From contig AP017308.1 in NCBI GenBank assembly GCA_001548435.1, positions 6,085,030 through 6,149,029 on the forward strand: 64,000 nucleotides of DNA, given 5' to 3'. How positions within the stretch are numbered: position 1 is the stretch's first letter; every line of letters starts with the position of its first letter. Shown in pieces: positions 1 to 8,591 of the stretch. The position numbers and the translations under genes were made by a program. The notes under the pieces were generated by a model. It saw only the letters and a program-made list of their open reading frames with translations. It did no database searches and was not told where the DNA came from. Origin of the DNA: Leptolyngbya sp. NIES-3755. Its GTDB lineage: Bacteria > Cyanobacteriota > Cyanobacteriia > Leptolyngbyales > Leptolyngbyaceae.

Positions 1-644
1 TGTGGACGAAGCTCTCCTTCTTCCGGGTTGCCTGATCCAACGAGAACAAATCTTGCTGGATGTCGAATCGAAATCCCTTCCCGCTCAACTGTATTCCAGC
101 CAGAAGCAGCAGAATCAAGCAGAACATCGACTAAGTGATCGTCCAACAAATTCACTTCATCGACGTAGAGAATGCCGCGATTTGCTTTCGCTAACAATCC
201 AGGTTCAAAGGCTTTCACACCTTCGGACAAAGCTTTCTCAATATCGATCGTGCCGCACACCCGATCTTCGGTCGCACCCAAGGGCAAATCGACCATCATC
301 ACTTTTTTCTTCACAACAGGCACATCGGCATCTTGCTCGATCAATTGCCGCACTGAATCGCCCATCAATTCAGGATCATTCGGATGACTATTGAACGGAT
401 CATCAGCCACTACATCGATTTCAGGCAGCAAATCTGCCAAAGCTCGAATCGTAGTTGATTTTCCAGTTCCGCGATCGCCCATAATCATCACACCACCGAT
501 TTTGGGGTCGATGATATTGAGCAGTAACGCCAACTTCATTTCTTCTTGTCCAACGATCGCAGTAAAGGGAAATACTGCCCGCCGTCGAGCGGGAGCGGTA
601 GTCGATCGTCCGTTTTGTGATGTGGGTTGTGTCGTAAAGGTCAC
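1..644 (-). CDS. chlI: Magnesium chelatase ATPase subunit I (5' part, runs off window)
   Basis: Encodes the AAA+ subunit that, with ChlD and ChlH, inserts Mg2+ into protoporphyrin IX at the first committed step of chlorophyll synthesis. The reverse strand is open from position 1 to a GTG at 644 preceded by AGGA about 8 nt upstream; no ATG lies in frame near it. The N-terminus reads [13 protein letters not shown], followed by [18 protein letters not shown], a Walker A motif GDRGTGKST around residue 55 and a Walker B-like [12 protein letters not shown]. About 214 residues are visible of the roughly 350-370 usual, so the C-terminal lid and sensor regions lie outside the window. It is divergent from dapB with about 100 bp between. 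Identification is very secure. Confidence 0.95.
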   Translation of the reverse strand, partial: MTFTTQPTSQNGRSTTAPARRRAVFPFTAIVGQEEMKLALLLNIIDPKIGGVMIMGDRGTGKSTTIRALADLLPEIDVVADDPFNSHPNDPELMGDSVRQLIEQDADVPVVKKKVMMVDLPLGATEDRVCGTIDIEKALSEGVKAFEPGLLAKANRGILYVDEVNLLDDHLVDVLLDSAASGWNTVEREGISIRHPARFVLVGSGNPEEGELRP

Positions 645-742
645 GGGTCGTCCTGAAACTGTAAATCTGTTTTAATTCGCGTTTACTATTGTGACATGAA
701 GCGGGAATGGCAGAATAGAGAAGCTGAATTTGGGGACGAGCG

Positions 743-1564
743 ATGGCAGGTCGAATTCCAGTCGTGGTCAATGGTGCGACGGGCAAAATGGGTCGCGAAA
801 TTATTAAAGCGGTGTCACAGTCGCCCGATATGAATCTGATTGGAGCGATCGCACGAAATCCAGATTATCAAGGGCAAGATATTGGCGAAATTATTGGCTG
901 CGGTGCGCTCGAAGTGCCTGTAACGAATGAGTATGAGCCGATGATGGCGATGCTGTCTCAGGAAAAAGAATTGGGCGTTGTCGTGGATGTGACGCATCCG
1001 GATGCGGTTTATGGAAATGTACGATCGGCGATCGCTTACGGAGTTCGTCCGGTCGTTGGCACAACTGGCTTAAGTGCAGGACAAATTCAAGATTTAGCAG
1101 AATTCGCAGATAAAGCGAGTACGGGCTGTTTGATTGTGCCGAATTTCTCGATCGGTGTTGTTCTGATGCAACAAGCTGCAATCCAAGCCTCACAACATTT
1201 TGATCATGTTGAAATCATCGAATTGCATCACAACCAGAAAGCCGACGCACCGAGCGGGACAGCAATACAAACCGCACAAATGTTAGCGGAAATGGGCAAG
1301 ACGTATAACGAAGCGATCGTGACTGAAACCGAGAAAATTACCGGAGCAAGAGGCGCACAAGCGGAAGAGGGAATTCGGATTCACAGCATTCGATTACCAG
1401 GACTCGTCGCGCATCAAGAGATTATTTTTGGCGCACAAGGACAGATTTATACTTTGCGACACGATGCGACCGATCGCACATGTTATATGCCTGGAGTCTT
1501 GCTCTCAATTCGGAAAGTAATTCCGTTGAAATCATTGATCTATGGATTGGAGAAGATTCTTTAG
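743..1564 (+). CDS. dapB: 4-hydroxy-tetrahydrodipicolinate reductase
   Basis: NAD(P)H-dependent reductase of the diaminopimelate/lysine pathway, cytosolic. The 273 residues match the usual family length. The N-terminal Rossmann motif GATGKMG is at residues 11-17, the GTTG loop at 106-109, and the substrate-binding and catalytic signature [15 protein letters not shown] contains the His pair at 162-163 and Lys166. The ATG at 743 begins just before the Rossmann strand, so no N-terminal extension is needed. Its stop lies one base from the stop of the convergent DoxX-like gene, leaving no room for a separate terminator. Nothing unusual is seen in the protein. Confidence 0.96.
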   Translation: MAGRIPVVVNGATGKMGREIIKAVSQSPDMNLIGAIARNPDYQGQDIGEIIGCGALEVPVTNEYEPMMAMLSQEKELGVVVDVTHPDAVYGNVRSAIAYGVRPVVGTTGLSAGQIQDLAEFADKASTGCLIVPNFSIGVVLMQQAAIQASQHFDHVEIIELHHNQKADAPSGTAIQTAQMLAEMGKTYNEAIVTETEKITGARGAQAEEGIRIHSIRLPGLVAHQEIIFGAQGQIYTLRHDATDRTCYMPGVLLSIRKVIPLKSLIYGLEKIL

Positions 1565-1565
1565 C

Positions 1566-2015
1566 TTATTTCTTCTCGACTAATCGATCGAGCGTTTGCC
1601 ATTGATTCGCAATTCTTTCCGCACCTCTTTGATCCTGCGGGTTGCGAGTATACCAATATGCCCAAGCAATTAATACAGGCTGAAATGGTAATCGCAACCA
1701 GTAGAACAATGGACTGTGAGGAATATTATTCAATGCAATGTCACTATGCAAAGCTAAATAGATATTGGCAGGAAACACAGCGATGAATAGAGAAATCAAT
1801 CCCCACGCTGCTACAACACTGATATAAGGAATACATAAGCCAATCCCGCCTAGAATCTCGAAGAATCCACTGACGTATACAGAAGTGAATGCTGGGAAGA
1901 TTGGCGGTACGATTTTGGCGTATTCTTCTGGAAAGATAAAGTGAGTGATTCCGACAATGATCAGAGCAAAGGCGAGAAAACCTCGTAGAAGTTCTTTGTG
2001 GTTGAGAGGATTCAT
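1566..2015 (-). CDS. DoxX-like small membrane protein
   Basis: A 149-residue integral membrane protein with four predicted hydrophobic helices, starting near residues 9-27 (LLRGFLAFALIIVGITHF). The arrangement, with the early GITHF motif, a second helix carrying FEILGGIGL, and a C-terminal Trp/Tyr-rich helix, resembles the DoxX/DoxD-like family. Members of that family are linked to thiosulfate/quinone oxidoreduction or to redox stress, but most cyanobacterial copies have no assigned function, so the role is unknown. It is convergent with dapB and divergent from the glyoxalase-like gene at 2110. The ATG at 2015 is the natural start because the first helix follows closely. Confidence 0.75.
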   Translation of the reverse strand: MNPLNHKELLRGFLAFALIIVGITHFIFPEEYAKIVPPIFPAFTSVYVSGFFEILGGIGLCIPYISVVAAWGLISLFIAVFPANIYLALHSDIALNNIPHSPLFYWLRLPFQPVLIAWAYWYTRNPQDQRGAERIANQWQTLDRLVEKK

Positions 2016-2109
2016 AGAACGATTTAGTATCAGCGGAATGTAATATATCGCTTTGTTTGCTGGTTAACTTCTGTCTGGAGGTGTGCGATAAACTTGAACT
2101 GATCTTTGA

Positions 2110-2484
2110 ATGACGTGCATTATGCAACTCACGCAATTTTTACACGCCGCGATCGTGGTTTCTGATCTAGAAAAATCTGAGCATTTTTATGGAACCGTGC
2201 TGAGCTTGCAAAAGATCGATCGAGTTCTGAAATTTCCGGGCGCTTGGTACGAATTGGGGTCGTTTCAGATTCATTTAATTGCCGATTCTGCTCAATCTTC
2301 GGAGATTCAGAACGGTCAGAAGTGGGGACGAAATCGACATTTAGCTTTTTCTGTCGCAAATTTAGAAGCTGCAAAACAACAGTTGATCGCTCATCACTGC
2401 GAATTTCAACTGAGTGCATCGGGTCGGGCTGCATTATTTGTCAAAGATCCTGATAACAATATTATTGAACTAGGAGAAGCGTAA
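2110..2484 (+). CDS. VOC/glyoxalase superfamily protein
   Basis: A 124-residue single-domain protein of the vicinal oxygen chelate fold. Visible features are the first beta strand FLHAAIVVSDLEKSEHFYGTVL, an RHLAFSVANLEAA segment in the middle with the metal-type His, and the C-terminal FVKDPDNNIIEL motif where Glu is the classic second metal ligand. Such proteins include glyoxalase I, dioxygenases and fosfomycin-type thiol transferases; the substrate cannot be told from sequence. ATGs at 2110 and 2122 are both possible, the second giving a more typical MQLTQFLH start. The serine recombinase-like gene follows after only 8 nt, so the two may be cotranscribed. Confidence 0.8.
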   Translation: MTCIMQLTQFLHAAIVVSDLEKSEHFYGTVLSLQKIDRVLKFPGAWYELGSFQIHLIADSAQSSEIQNGQKWGRNRHLAFSVANLEAAKQQLIAHHCEFQLSASGRAALFVKDPDNNIIELGEA

Positions 2485-2492
2485 ATCACAAC

Positions 2493-3752
2493 ATGAAAGT
2501 GATTGCCTATCTCTACAGTGATCCATTGCTGGAAACAACGCCAGATACAACGCTGCTGGAAGTCGATCGCATTTATCAAGATTTTGGTAGCGATCGTGCT
2601 CAACTCAAACAATTAATCAGCGAAAACGAATCCGTTCAATTGCAGATTCGACGATTGGAAGATTTGGGAGATTCGATCGCAGAAATTCACGATCGCTTAT
2701 CTCAACTCGAATCGCGCAACATTGAAGTGATTACAACAGAATCAGAAGAACTATCAGCAATCACACTTCAACAATTACAAGAATTACAACACAGTCAAAA
2801 AAGCAGAAAAATTCGTCAAGGTCACGCTCGAAATCGGATTAAAACCCTCGCTCCACCCGGAAAAGCGCCTTACGGTTATCGTCGCAGTCGAAATCGATAT
2901 ATTCTCGATCGCTCTACCGCTCCAGTCGTGAAGGAATTCTTCGATCATTTCCTACTTTACGGTTCTCTACGCGGTGCAGTTCGATTTCTAGAAAAGAAAT
3001 ATGCGAAAAAAATTTCTGTTTCAACGGGACAACGTTGGCTCACAAATCCCGTTTATCGGGGCGATTTGGAATATCAGACAGGCGAAACGATTCCCGATAC
3101 CCATCCCGCAATTTTGTCACGAGATGAAGCTGCACAAATCGATCGATTACTGCGTCGAAATCGTCGTTTACCGTCTCGAACTGCAAGTGCACCTCGATCG
3201 CTGGCGGGTTTGGTGACTTGTAGCGAATGTAATTCAGGCATGACCGTTACACGAGTCACATCGCGAAAGAAAAGCAAAAAAGAATACTTATATTTACGTC
3301 CGATGCAATGCCCGAAACAATGTAAATCGATCGCTTACGAAGAAATTTTACAATGCACGATCGATAAAATTTGCGAAGACTTACCTCGTGCCGTTTCGGA
3401 AGCTGGAACCCCGGATATTGATGCCATTAAGTCGAATATTCAGAACGCGATCGCACAAAAACAATCGGTCTTAGAACAGATTCCGCCGCTGATCGAAACC
3501 GGAATTTTGGACACAGAAACCGCAGAATTACGATCGTACAAACTTCGCAGCGAAATTGCAGAATTACAGACCAAGCTTTCTCAATTGCCACCTGTGAATT
3601 TAAAAGCGATCGCACAAACCGTTTCGATTCCGCAATTTTGGCTGGATTTATCTGAAGCAGAACGTCGCTTTTACTTTAGAGAATTCATTCGTCAAATCGA
3701 GATCATTCACACTGAAACCGGATGGGAATTGAAATTGAATTTTATTTTTTGA
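2493..3752 (+). CDS. Serine recombinase family protein (XisF-like architecture) with degenerate catalytic domain
   Basis: The 419 residues show a large-serine-recombinase layout: a resolvase-like N-terminal domain (about 1-105), the recombinase DNA-binding domain beginning near 119 (APPGKAPYGYRR and TNPVYRG), a zinc-ribbon with Cys243, Cys246, Cys273 and Cys277, then a coiled coil (about 310-360) and a C-terminal segment. Similar proteins include XisF, which excises the fdxN element of heterocystous cyanobacteria. The N-terminus reads MKVIAYLYSDPLLE: the family signature YxRxS is not intact, since Arg is replaced and the only Ser is one residue early. The Arg-rich DRLxR motif also appears as RRLEDLG. 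It may be a domesticated DNA-binding protein rather than an active recombinase. No att-like repeats or prophage genes surround it. Confidence 0.8.
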   Translation: MKVIAYLYSDPLLETTPDTTLLEVDRIYQDFGSDRAQLKQLISENESVQLQIRRLEDLGDSIAEIHDRLSQLESRNIEVITTESEELSAITLQQLQELQHSQKSRKIRQGHARNRIKTLAPPGKAPYGYRRSRNRYILDRSTAPVVKEFFDHFLLYGSLRGAVRFLEKKYAKKISVSTGQRWLTNPVYRGDLEYQTGETIPDTHPAILSRDEAAQIDRLLRRNRRLPSRTASAPRSLAGLVTCSECNSGMTVTRVTSRKKSKKEYLYLRPMQCPKQCKSIAYEEILQCTIDKICEDLPRAVSEAGTPDIDAIKSNIQNAIAQKQSVLEQIPPLIETGILDTETAELRSYKLRSEIAELQTKLSQLPPVNLKAIAQTVSIPQFWLDLSEAERRFYFREFIRQIEIIHTETGWELKLNFIF

Positions 3753-3842
3753 TCCGCTTTTCAATCTGTAACGCGATCGTGATCAACCGAAAAATTCGAC
3801 TTTAAGATACTGACATCTCTCACGTTTCTGGAGCTTCTCACT

Positions 3843-5192
3843 GTGCCGCGCCCTTCTCAATTCGTTCAACCCCCACTCGAATTTATCCCACCCGATTTTA
3901 ATCCCAACGTTCTGAGGATTGCCCGATCAATTCTGCCAATCTGGATGCGGCGCAAAACCTCGATCGCTCAAATTGAAGCGGTAAACGTTGAACAGCTTGT
4001 AGAACTCTATCAGCAATTCCAAGCGGGAAAAATCCGACTGCTGCTGGCGTTTCGTCATCCTAGTGCTGATGATCCCTTCAGCATGATGTATTTGATGCAC
4101 TGTCTGTTGCCGCGAACCGCTCGACGGATGGGAATTCGGTTGAACTCTCCGACTCACGCTCACTTCATGTACGATCGCGGAATTCCACTCTGGGCAGGTT
4201 CTTCGATCGGTTGGATTTACTCGAAATTAGGCGGCACTCCAATTCATCGTGGGAAGCTCGATCGAACAGGCTTAAAGTCGGCTCGAAATCTTTTAGCAAA
4301 CGGACAATTTCCGCTAATGGCAGCCCCAGAAGGTGCAACGAATGGACATAACGAGATTGTCAGTCCATTAGAACCTGGAATCGCACAAATGGGATTTTGG
4401 TGTGCAGAAGATCTACAGAAAGAGAATCGAAATGAACAAGTTGTGATTGTTCCAGTTGGAATTCAATATCAGTATGTGAAACAGACTTGGAAACCAGTTG
4501 ATCAACTTTTACATTCGCTTGAAGTAGATGCTGGAATTAAACTACAGACCTCAGATCGCTATACGAGACTGTATACGATCGCAGAACATATGTTAACGGT
4601 AATGGAATCGTTCTATCGAAAGTTTTATCATCAAGATCTACCATCCGTTGAACACGCTGAACCGAATGCTAGATTGGCGTTACGGCTTGAGATCCTGATG
4701 AATTCAGCTTTGACTGTAGCCGAACAGTATTTCAACTTGCCACCGAAAGGCAACGTTATCGATCGCTGTCGTCGTTTAGAGCAAGCAGCTTGGGATTTGA
4801 TTTTCCGTGAAGATCTCAAATTGGATGAATTATCACCTGTCGATCGAGGACTTGCCGATCGCGTTGCTGAAGAAGCCAGCCTGAGAATTTGGCACATGCG
4901 ACTCGTTGAAAGTTTTGTCGCGGTGACTGGCAAATATGTGATTGAGAAACCGTCTATCGATCGCTTTTCTGAAACGACGCTTTTACTCTGGGATATGATT
5001 GCCCGAATCAAAGGCGGCGATGCGCTTAAGCGTCCCAAATTAGGAAAGCAATCGGTTTTAGTTACGGTTGGCAATCCGATTTCAGTTAGCGATCGCTTTC
5101 CCGTTTATCAAAGTAATCGTCGGGCTGCAAAACAAGCGGTTTCTGATTTGACACAAGAGTTGCAAACCGCAATGGAAAAAATGATTTTATAA
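3843..5192 (+). CDS. Glycerolipid acyltransferase (PlsC-like, LPLAT superfamily) with long C-terminal extension
   Basis: The 449-residue protein carries the HX4D acyltransferase motif as HPSADD (His72, Asp77) and a second block PLMAAPEGATNG (residues 157-168) corresponding to the FPEGT motif, followed by VVIVPVGIQY. These are the hallmarks of 1-acylglycerol-3-phosphate acyltransferase-like enzymes using acyl-ACP or acyl-CoA. About 240 residues after the core, rich in helix and ending with a second VLVTVGNPI strand, have no function I can name. The start is GTG at 3843, after TCTCACT without a strong ribosome site; the protein begins with a Pro-rich MPRPSQFVQPP. The acceptor lipid is unknown. 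It is convergent with the M48 peptidase gene. Confidence 0.75.
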   Translation: MPRPSQFVQPPLEFIPPDFNPNVLRIARSILPIWMRRKTSIAQIEAVNVEQLVELYQQFQAGKIRLLLAFRHPSADDPFSMMYLMHCLLPRTARRMGIRLNSPTHAHFMYDRGIPLWAGSSIGWIYSKLGGTPIHRGKLDRTGLKSARNLLANGQFPLMAAPEGATNGHNEIVSPLEPGIAQMGFWCAEDLQKENRNEQVVIVPVGIQYQYVKQTWKPVDQLLHSLEVDAGIKLQTSDRYTRLYTIAEHMLTVMESFYRKFYHQDLPSVEHAEPNARLALRLEILMNSALTVAEQYFNLPPKGNVIDRCRRLEQAAWDLIFREDLKLDELSPVDRGLADRVAEEASLRIWHMRLVESFVAVTGKYVIEKPSIDRFSETTLLLWDMIARIKGGDALKRPKLGKQSVLVTVGNPISVSDRFPVYQSNRRAAKQAVSDLTQELQTAMEKMIL

Positions 5193-5225
5193 AAAAGAGG
5201 CTGAGTCCCAGACCCAACCCCTTTT
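5193..5225 (-). terminator. Rho-independent terminator of the M48 peptidase gene
   Basis: Read on the minus strand, AAAAGGGGTTGGGTC pairs through several G-T wobbles with GACTCAGCCTCTTTT around a TGG loop and runs into a T-tract. On the plus strand the same positions become A-C mismatches, so the hairpin is stable mainly for the minus-strand transcript coming from 6234. Confidence 0.75.
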
Positions 5226-5229
5226 CAAG

Positions 5230-6234
5230 CTATCGACCTAAAACGCGATCGATGTCACTAGAACCGCCGAATCGAGAATTAATTCGGAGCGACTTACCAT
5301 CTCTTGACAAATCGTAAGTCAGCGGTTGAGTGGCAGCCAGCTTTGCTTTACCCTCAGCCGCTAAAGTCGCTGGAGGATACTTTTTCATCAACTGCTGAAG
5401 CGCTTCAATCCGTTTTGGCACAGCCGGGTGCGTCGTATCAAATTCGGCTCCTGGAGTACGAGCTAAAACTGCCATCGCTCGAAGACAGCCCTCCGCCTCA
5501 AATCCGGCTCTCGTCGCCATAAGATAGCCCACTTCATCCGCTTCAAATTCCTGTTTTCGGACGGATGCCGCCAAATTCGCTTCAAGCTCAGCTTTCTTCT
5601 TCTCAGCAATTTCTTGAACTCGTTGCTGGGCGCGATTTCTCCGATTCTGACTCTGATTTGTCAAAATCTGACCGCCTAATCCTGGAAGCCCACCCACGTT
5701 ACCAAGGACGGTTCCAAGCACTCCGGTCGCTGTTGATTCAGTTCTAGCGCTATTCACTTCTCGTTCAACTTCTGCTTTCGCTTCCTGAACCGCTTGCTCA
5801 GTGATTTGCTGCCTCTGAGCTTGTCCTAATGCAATGTGTCGCTTCTCGTGGTGCGCCATTTCGTGAGCAACGACACAAGCGATCGCGGATGAATCTCCAG
5901 AAAGTTGGTCCAGCAATCCATCGTGTAGCGCGACTAAATTCACCTGAGTCGCAAAAGCGTTGATGTCATAGGTAGGAACAATTCCCACCCGCCAAGGACG
6001 CTGATCAAGTTGGTTCGCACGGGCGACTCGCTCGACAATTCGATAAAGAGTATAGACATCTTCGGGCAATTCAGCTTTGGCACGATCGTAGATGTTTGCC
6101 GCAGGTTGAGCAGATTGAGGAGCGCGTCGAGTGGCAGGTTTGGCTTGAGAAATCGGAGCCGTCGCAGCCAGTAAAAGTACACAAATCGATGTCGCTTTCG
6201 CCCATTTCTGAACTCGCTGAAAAAGAACAGTCAT
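5230..6234 (-). CDS. M48 family metalloprotease, exported
   Basis: A 334-residue zinc metalloprotease. The N-terminus has a signal peptide (ATSICVLLLAATAPISQA, cleavage near residue 31), placing the enzyme in periplasm, lumen or on a membrane. The zinc site HEMAH is at residues 124-128, followed by H129 and KRH, and the third ligand Glu is in FEADEVGY near 230. The family includes BepA/LoiP-like enzymes that act in outer-membrane protein quality control, which is the likely role here by analogy. Length and motif spacing are ordinary. A helical Glu/Arg-rich stretch (about 140-220) separates the two zinc motifs. The minus-strand terminator at 5193-5225 follows directly. Confidence 0.88.
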   Translation of the reverse strand: MTVLFQRVQKWAKATSICVLLLAATAPISQAKPATRRAPQSAQPAANIYDRAKAELPEDVYTLYRIVERVARANQLDQRPWRVGIVPTYDINAFATQVNLVALHDGLLDQLSGDSSAIACVVAHEMAHHEKRHIALGQAQRQQITEQAVQEAKAEVEREVNSARTESTATGVLGTVLGNVGGLPGLGGQILTNQSQNRRNRAQQRVQEIAEKKKAELEANLAASVRKQEFEADEVGYLMATRAGFEAEGCLRAMAVLARTPGAEFDTTHPAVPKRIEALQQLMKKYPPATLAAEGKAKLAATQPLTYDLSRDGKSLRINSRFGGSSDIDRVLGR

Positions 6235-6528
6235 ATTTTAATTCGGGTAAGATTGCAGTTTTAGAGCAGAGATTGAGCCTGCACCCATTTGCCCGCAAAC
6301 GGTTCAAAGAAGTGTTCGCAGAAAAAGCCAATTGTGCTCGATTGTAAAAGGGGTAATGCTTGAAAGGAAACCCCAGACACGAAATTTCACACAACAAAAA
6401 AACTCTTTGCTGATAATTTAGAATGCCTTGACGAACAAGATTGATCGCTAAAAAAATCGTGTAAGAATTCCATTGTGCGATCGTAGCGAGTTTTGCGATC
6501 GCACAATAATCAACCGAAGAGCAAATGA

Positions 6529-8418
6529 CTAATTCGTTTTCTGTTCTTCTCCCCCCGCTGGTCTCGGTTTTCCACCCGAATTACGAACATTCACCAGCTT
6601 ACCGAGCAGATCAAACCAGAACGGTGCACCCATCGCGATCGCAATTCCACTCACTGCCCAACCCGATAACATTCGCAGCACACCCATCGGACGATTCGCC
6701 ATAATTTGTGCCACTTGTACCGGAATTGGAGCCGTGGAAGTCTGATCCGAATTGAGACAGCCTCGATACAGATTGTCCCACTGTGCCTTGAGTTGATTGG
6801 CTTCAGTTGGAGCTTCACCTTGTGCGGGAGTTGCAGAAATCGCACTACTCGGACAGCCTAACTGTCGTCCAATGTTGCTGGAATTCCAACTGATCGGAAA
6901 GGAAATCTCTCGCAGAACTGCATCCGTTTCGTTTTTCAAGTTCTCAAGCTGAGCAGAAAATCGAGGCGAATTATCAGGATTCAGATTAAGTTGACTGGCG
7001 CGTTCTGTCACAATTCGCCGCAAACTATCATCACTAGAAAGCCGATTAAAAATATGGAAGGTGTCGGAATTTGTGGTCGCCGCTAAGAATAGTCCCATTA
7101 AAATCGCGACTCCTTTGGCATTCCGTTTGTACACCCCTGAAGCGCGAGACATCGATCGATCAAACCAAACGGCAACTTCATCGCGAAACTGATTCACTTC
7201 GTTTTCTGTTCTTTCAACCCGCGATTGTGCTCGTCTTGCCAAAATCGACATACTCTCTTTTACAGCGTCTGGCAGTCGGCTCAAACCGTTCCGAATCTTT
7301 TTGTAGGATTGGTACTCTTCATAAAGTTGCCGCTCTTCGGTGGTGAGATCTTTGAGTGCATTGGCAAGGAAAATTTGCTGCAAATCATAGTCTAAGTCTT
7401 CAAATTTTGTCGGTTGGTTTGAAGCATTCGGATCAAGTCCCATCCGGTAATCTTCGATCTGAGATTGCAAGGAAGCAGTCACTTGAGCATCAATCGGACG
7501 AGCTTGGTTTGCGACTCGATCGTAAGCTCCCGCGACTTCCTGATGCGTTGCTGTTCCTTGATTGACCAGTTCAGCAATTTCAGCAATACTCGGCTTTAAG
7601 CCGCCAGAAATCACAGCTCGATCGTTGTTTTGTCCAAACACACTCGCTTTATAAGATTGCAATCGTCGCACATACAACACGGTATCGGGTGAAGTTTGAT
7701 CGAGGTTGGCACAAGCCGCAATATAAGCGTCTAATCCTTCTCCGAGGCGTTCAATGCTTGTCGCTAAACTGGCTTCTCCAGACTGATAGGTTCTGAGAAT
7801 GTCATGATAGTCTTCGACTAACACCCGAAAGTTCTGATCCGCGCCGAGGCTGATTTGATTCGACTTTGCAGCAATCTCTCGAATCGCGCCCCGCTCCCAA
7901 CCGCTCTCGAACATATCATCCGCAGGCAATCCAACCTCTCCGAATTCATTCACCCAATAGTGACCCACAATTCGCTTCACAAAGTTTTCAAATCGCACTT
8001 GAGAGAGTTTATCGACCATCGACGTAACTCCCAATTGTTCGATCAAGGAAGTCGCGAATGTTTCTGGTGCAATGTAGGAGGGACCGGAAGCTTGAGCGCC
8101 AAATGATCCAGGACGATTGCCAGGAAACAGAACGCGAGTAATTCGGCGAAACCCTTGCGCCACAACGCCTTTCGCTTCCTGATTCACGTTTCTCAGCAGT
8201 GGATCATCATACAGTCGCCCGACTAAATCTTTCACGCGCTGTTCTTCGGGTGTATTAATGCCACCCCCCAGCAAGACCTCGATCGAGTCTCTTAAATGTT
8301 TTGCTCTCCATTGCAAGACAGTTGCAATCAATTCCTGCAATTCAGAAGCCAATAAGCTCAAAATTAGATAGGTAAAAATTAAACCAATTGCAACATCTAA
8401 AACGAAAGGTAAATTCAT
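6529..8418 (-). CDS. Large membrane protein of unknown function
   Basis: A 629-residue protein I do not recognise. It has an N-terminal membrane helix (VLDVAIGLIFTYLILSLLASELQELI, residues about 7-32), a long soluble helix-rich region, a hydrophobic segment near residues 428-446 (GVAILMGLFLAATTNSD), a loop with two Cys near 520-550, and a last helix near 580-605 (SGWAVSGIAIAMGAPFWF) followed by a short charged tail. The LASELQEL motif after the first helix and the PFWFDLLGKL motif at the end may be family signatures. The gene is monocistronic by position: 173 bp separate it from the divergent caspase-like gene and about 290 bp from the M48 gene. No catalytic motif is evident. Confidence 0.8.
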   Translation of the reverse strand: MNLPFVLDVAIGLIFTYLILSLLASELQELIATVLQWRAKHLRDSIEVLLGGGINTPEEQRVKDLVGRLYDDPLLRNVNQEAKGVVAQGFRRITRVLFPGNRPGSFGAQASGPSYIAPETFATSLIEQLGVTSMVDKLSQVRFENFVKRIVGHYWVNEFGEVGLPADDMFESGWERGAIREIAAKSNQISLGADQNFRVLVEDYHDILRTYQSGEASLATSIERLGEGLDAYIAACANLDQTSPDTVLYVRRLQSYKASVFGQNNDRAVISGGLKPSIAEIAELVNQGTATHQEVAGAYDRVANQARPIDAQVTASLQSQIEDYRMGLDPNASNQPTKFEDLDYDLQQIFLANALKDLTTEERQLYEEYQSYKKIRNGLSRLPDAVKESMSILARRAQSRVERTENEVNQFRDEVAVWFDRSMSRASGVYKRNAKGVAILMGLFLAATTNSDTFHIFNRLSSDDSLRRIVTERASQLNLNPDNSPRFSAQLENLKNETDAVLREISFPISWNSSNIGRQLGCPSSAISATPAQGEAPTEANQLKAQWDNLYRGCLNSDQTSTAPIPVQVAQIMANRPMGVLRMLSGWAVSGIAIAMGAPFWFDLLGKLVNVRNSGGKPRPAGGEEQKTN

Positions 8419-8591
8419 TCAATTTTCTCCCTGACACCCGTAAGCGACTATCATGATACACACGCCACCGGAAGTGTATCGAGTGAATTCTCTCGAACTC
8501 AGAAAATTAAACAAAATGTAAGTGTCGAGATTGACTATACGGCGGGATTCTTCACCTGCTACTCTGAAAAAGGGAGACGCGGGATCGGGAT

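Noticed and set aside
391-675. 94-residue plus-strand open frame at the left end
   Set aside because: Antisense to chlI, whose Walker motifs are read on the minus strand.
2493-3752. Possible prophage or excision element around the serine recombinase
   Set aside because: No phage genes, no flanking direct repeats noticed, and catalytic motif is degenerate.
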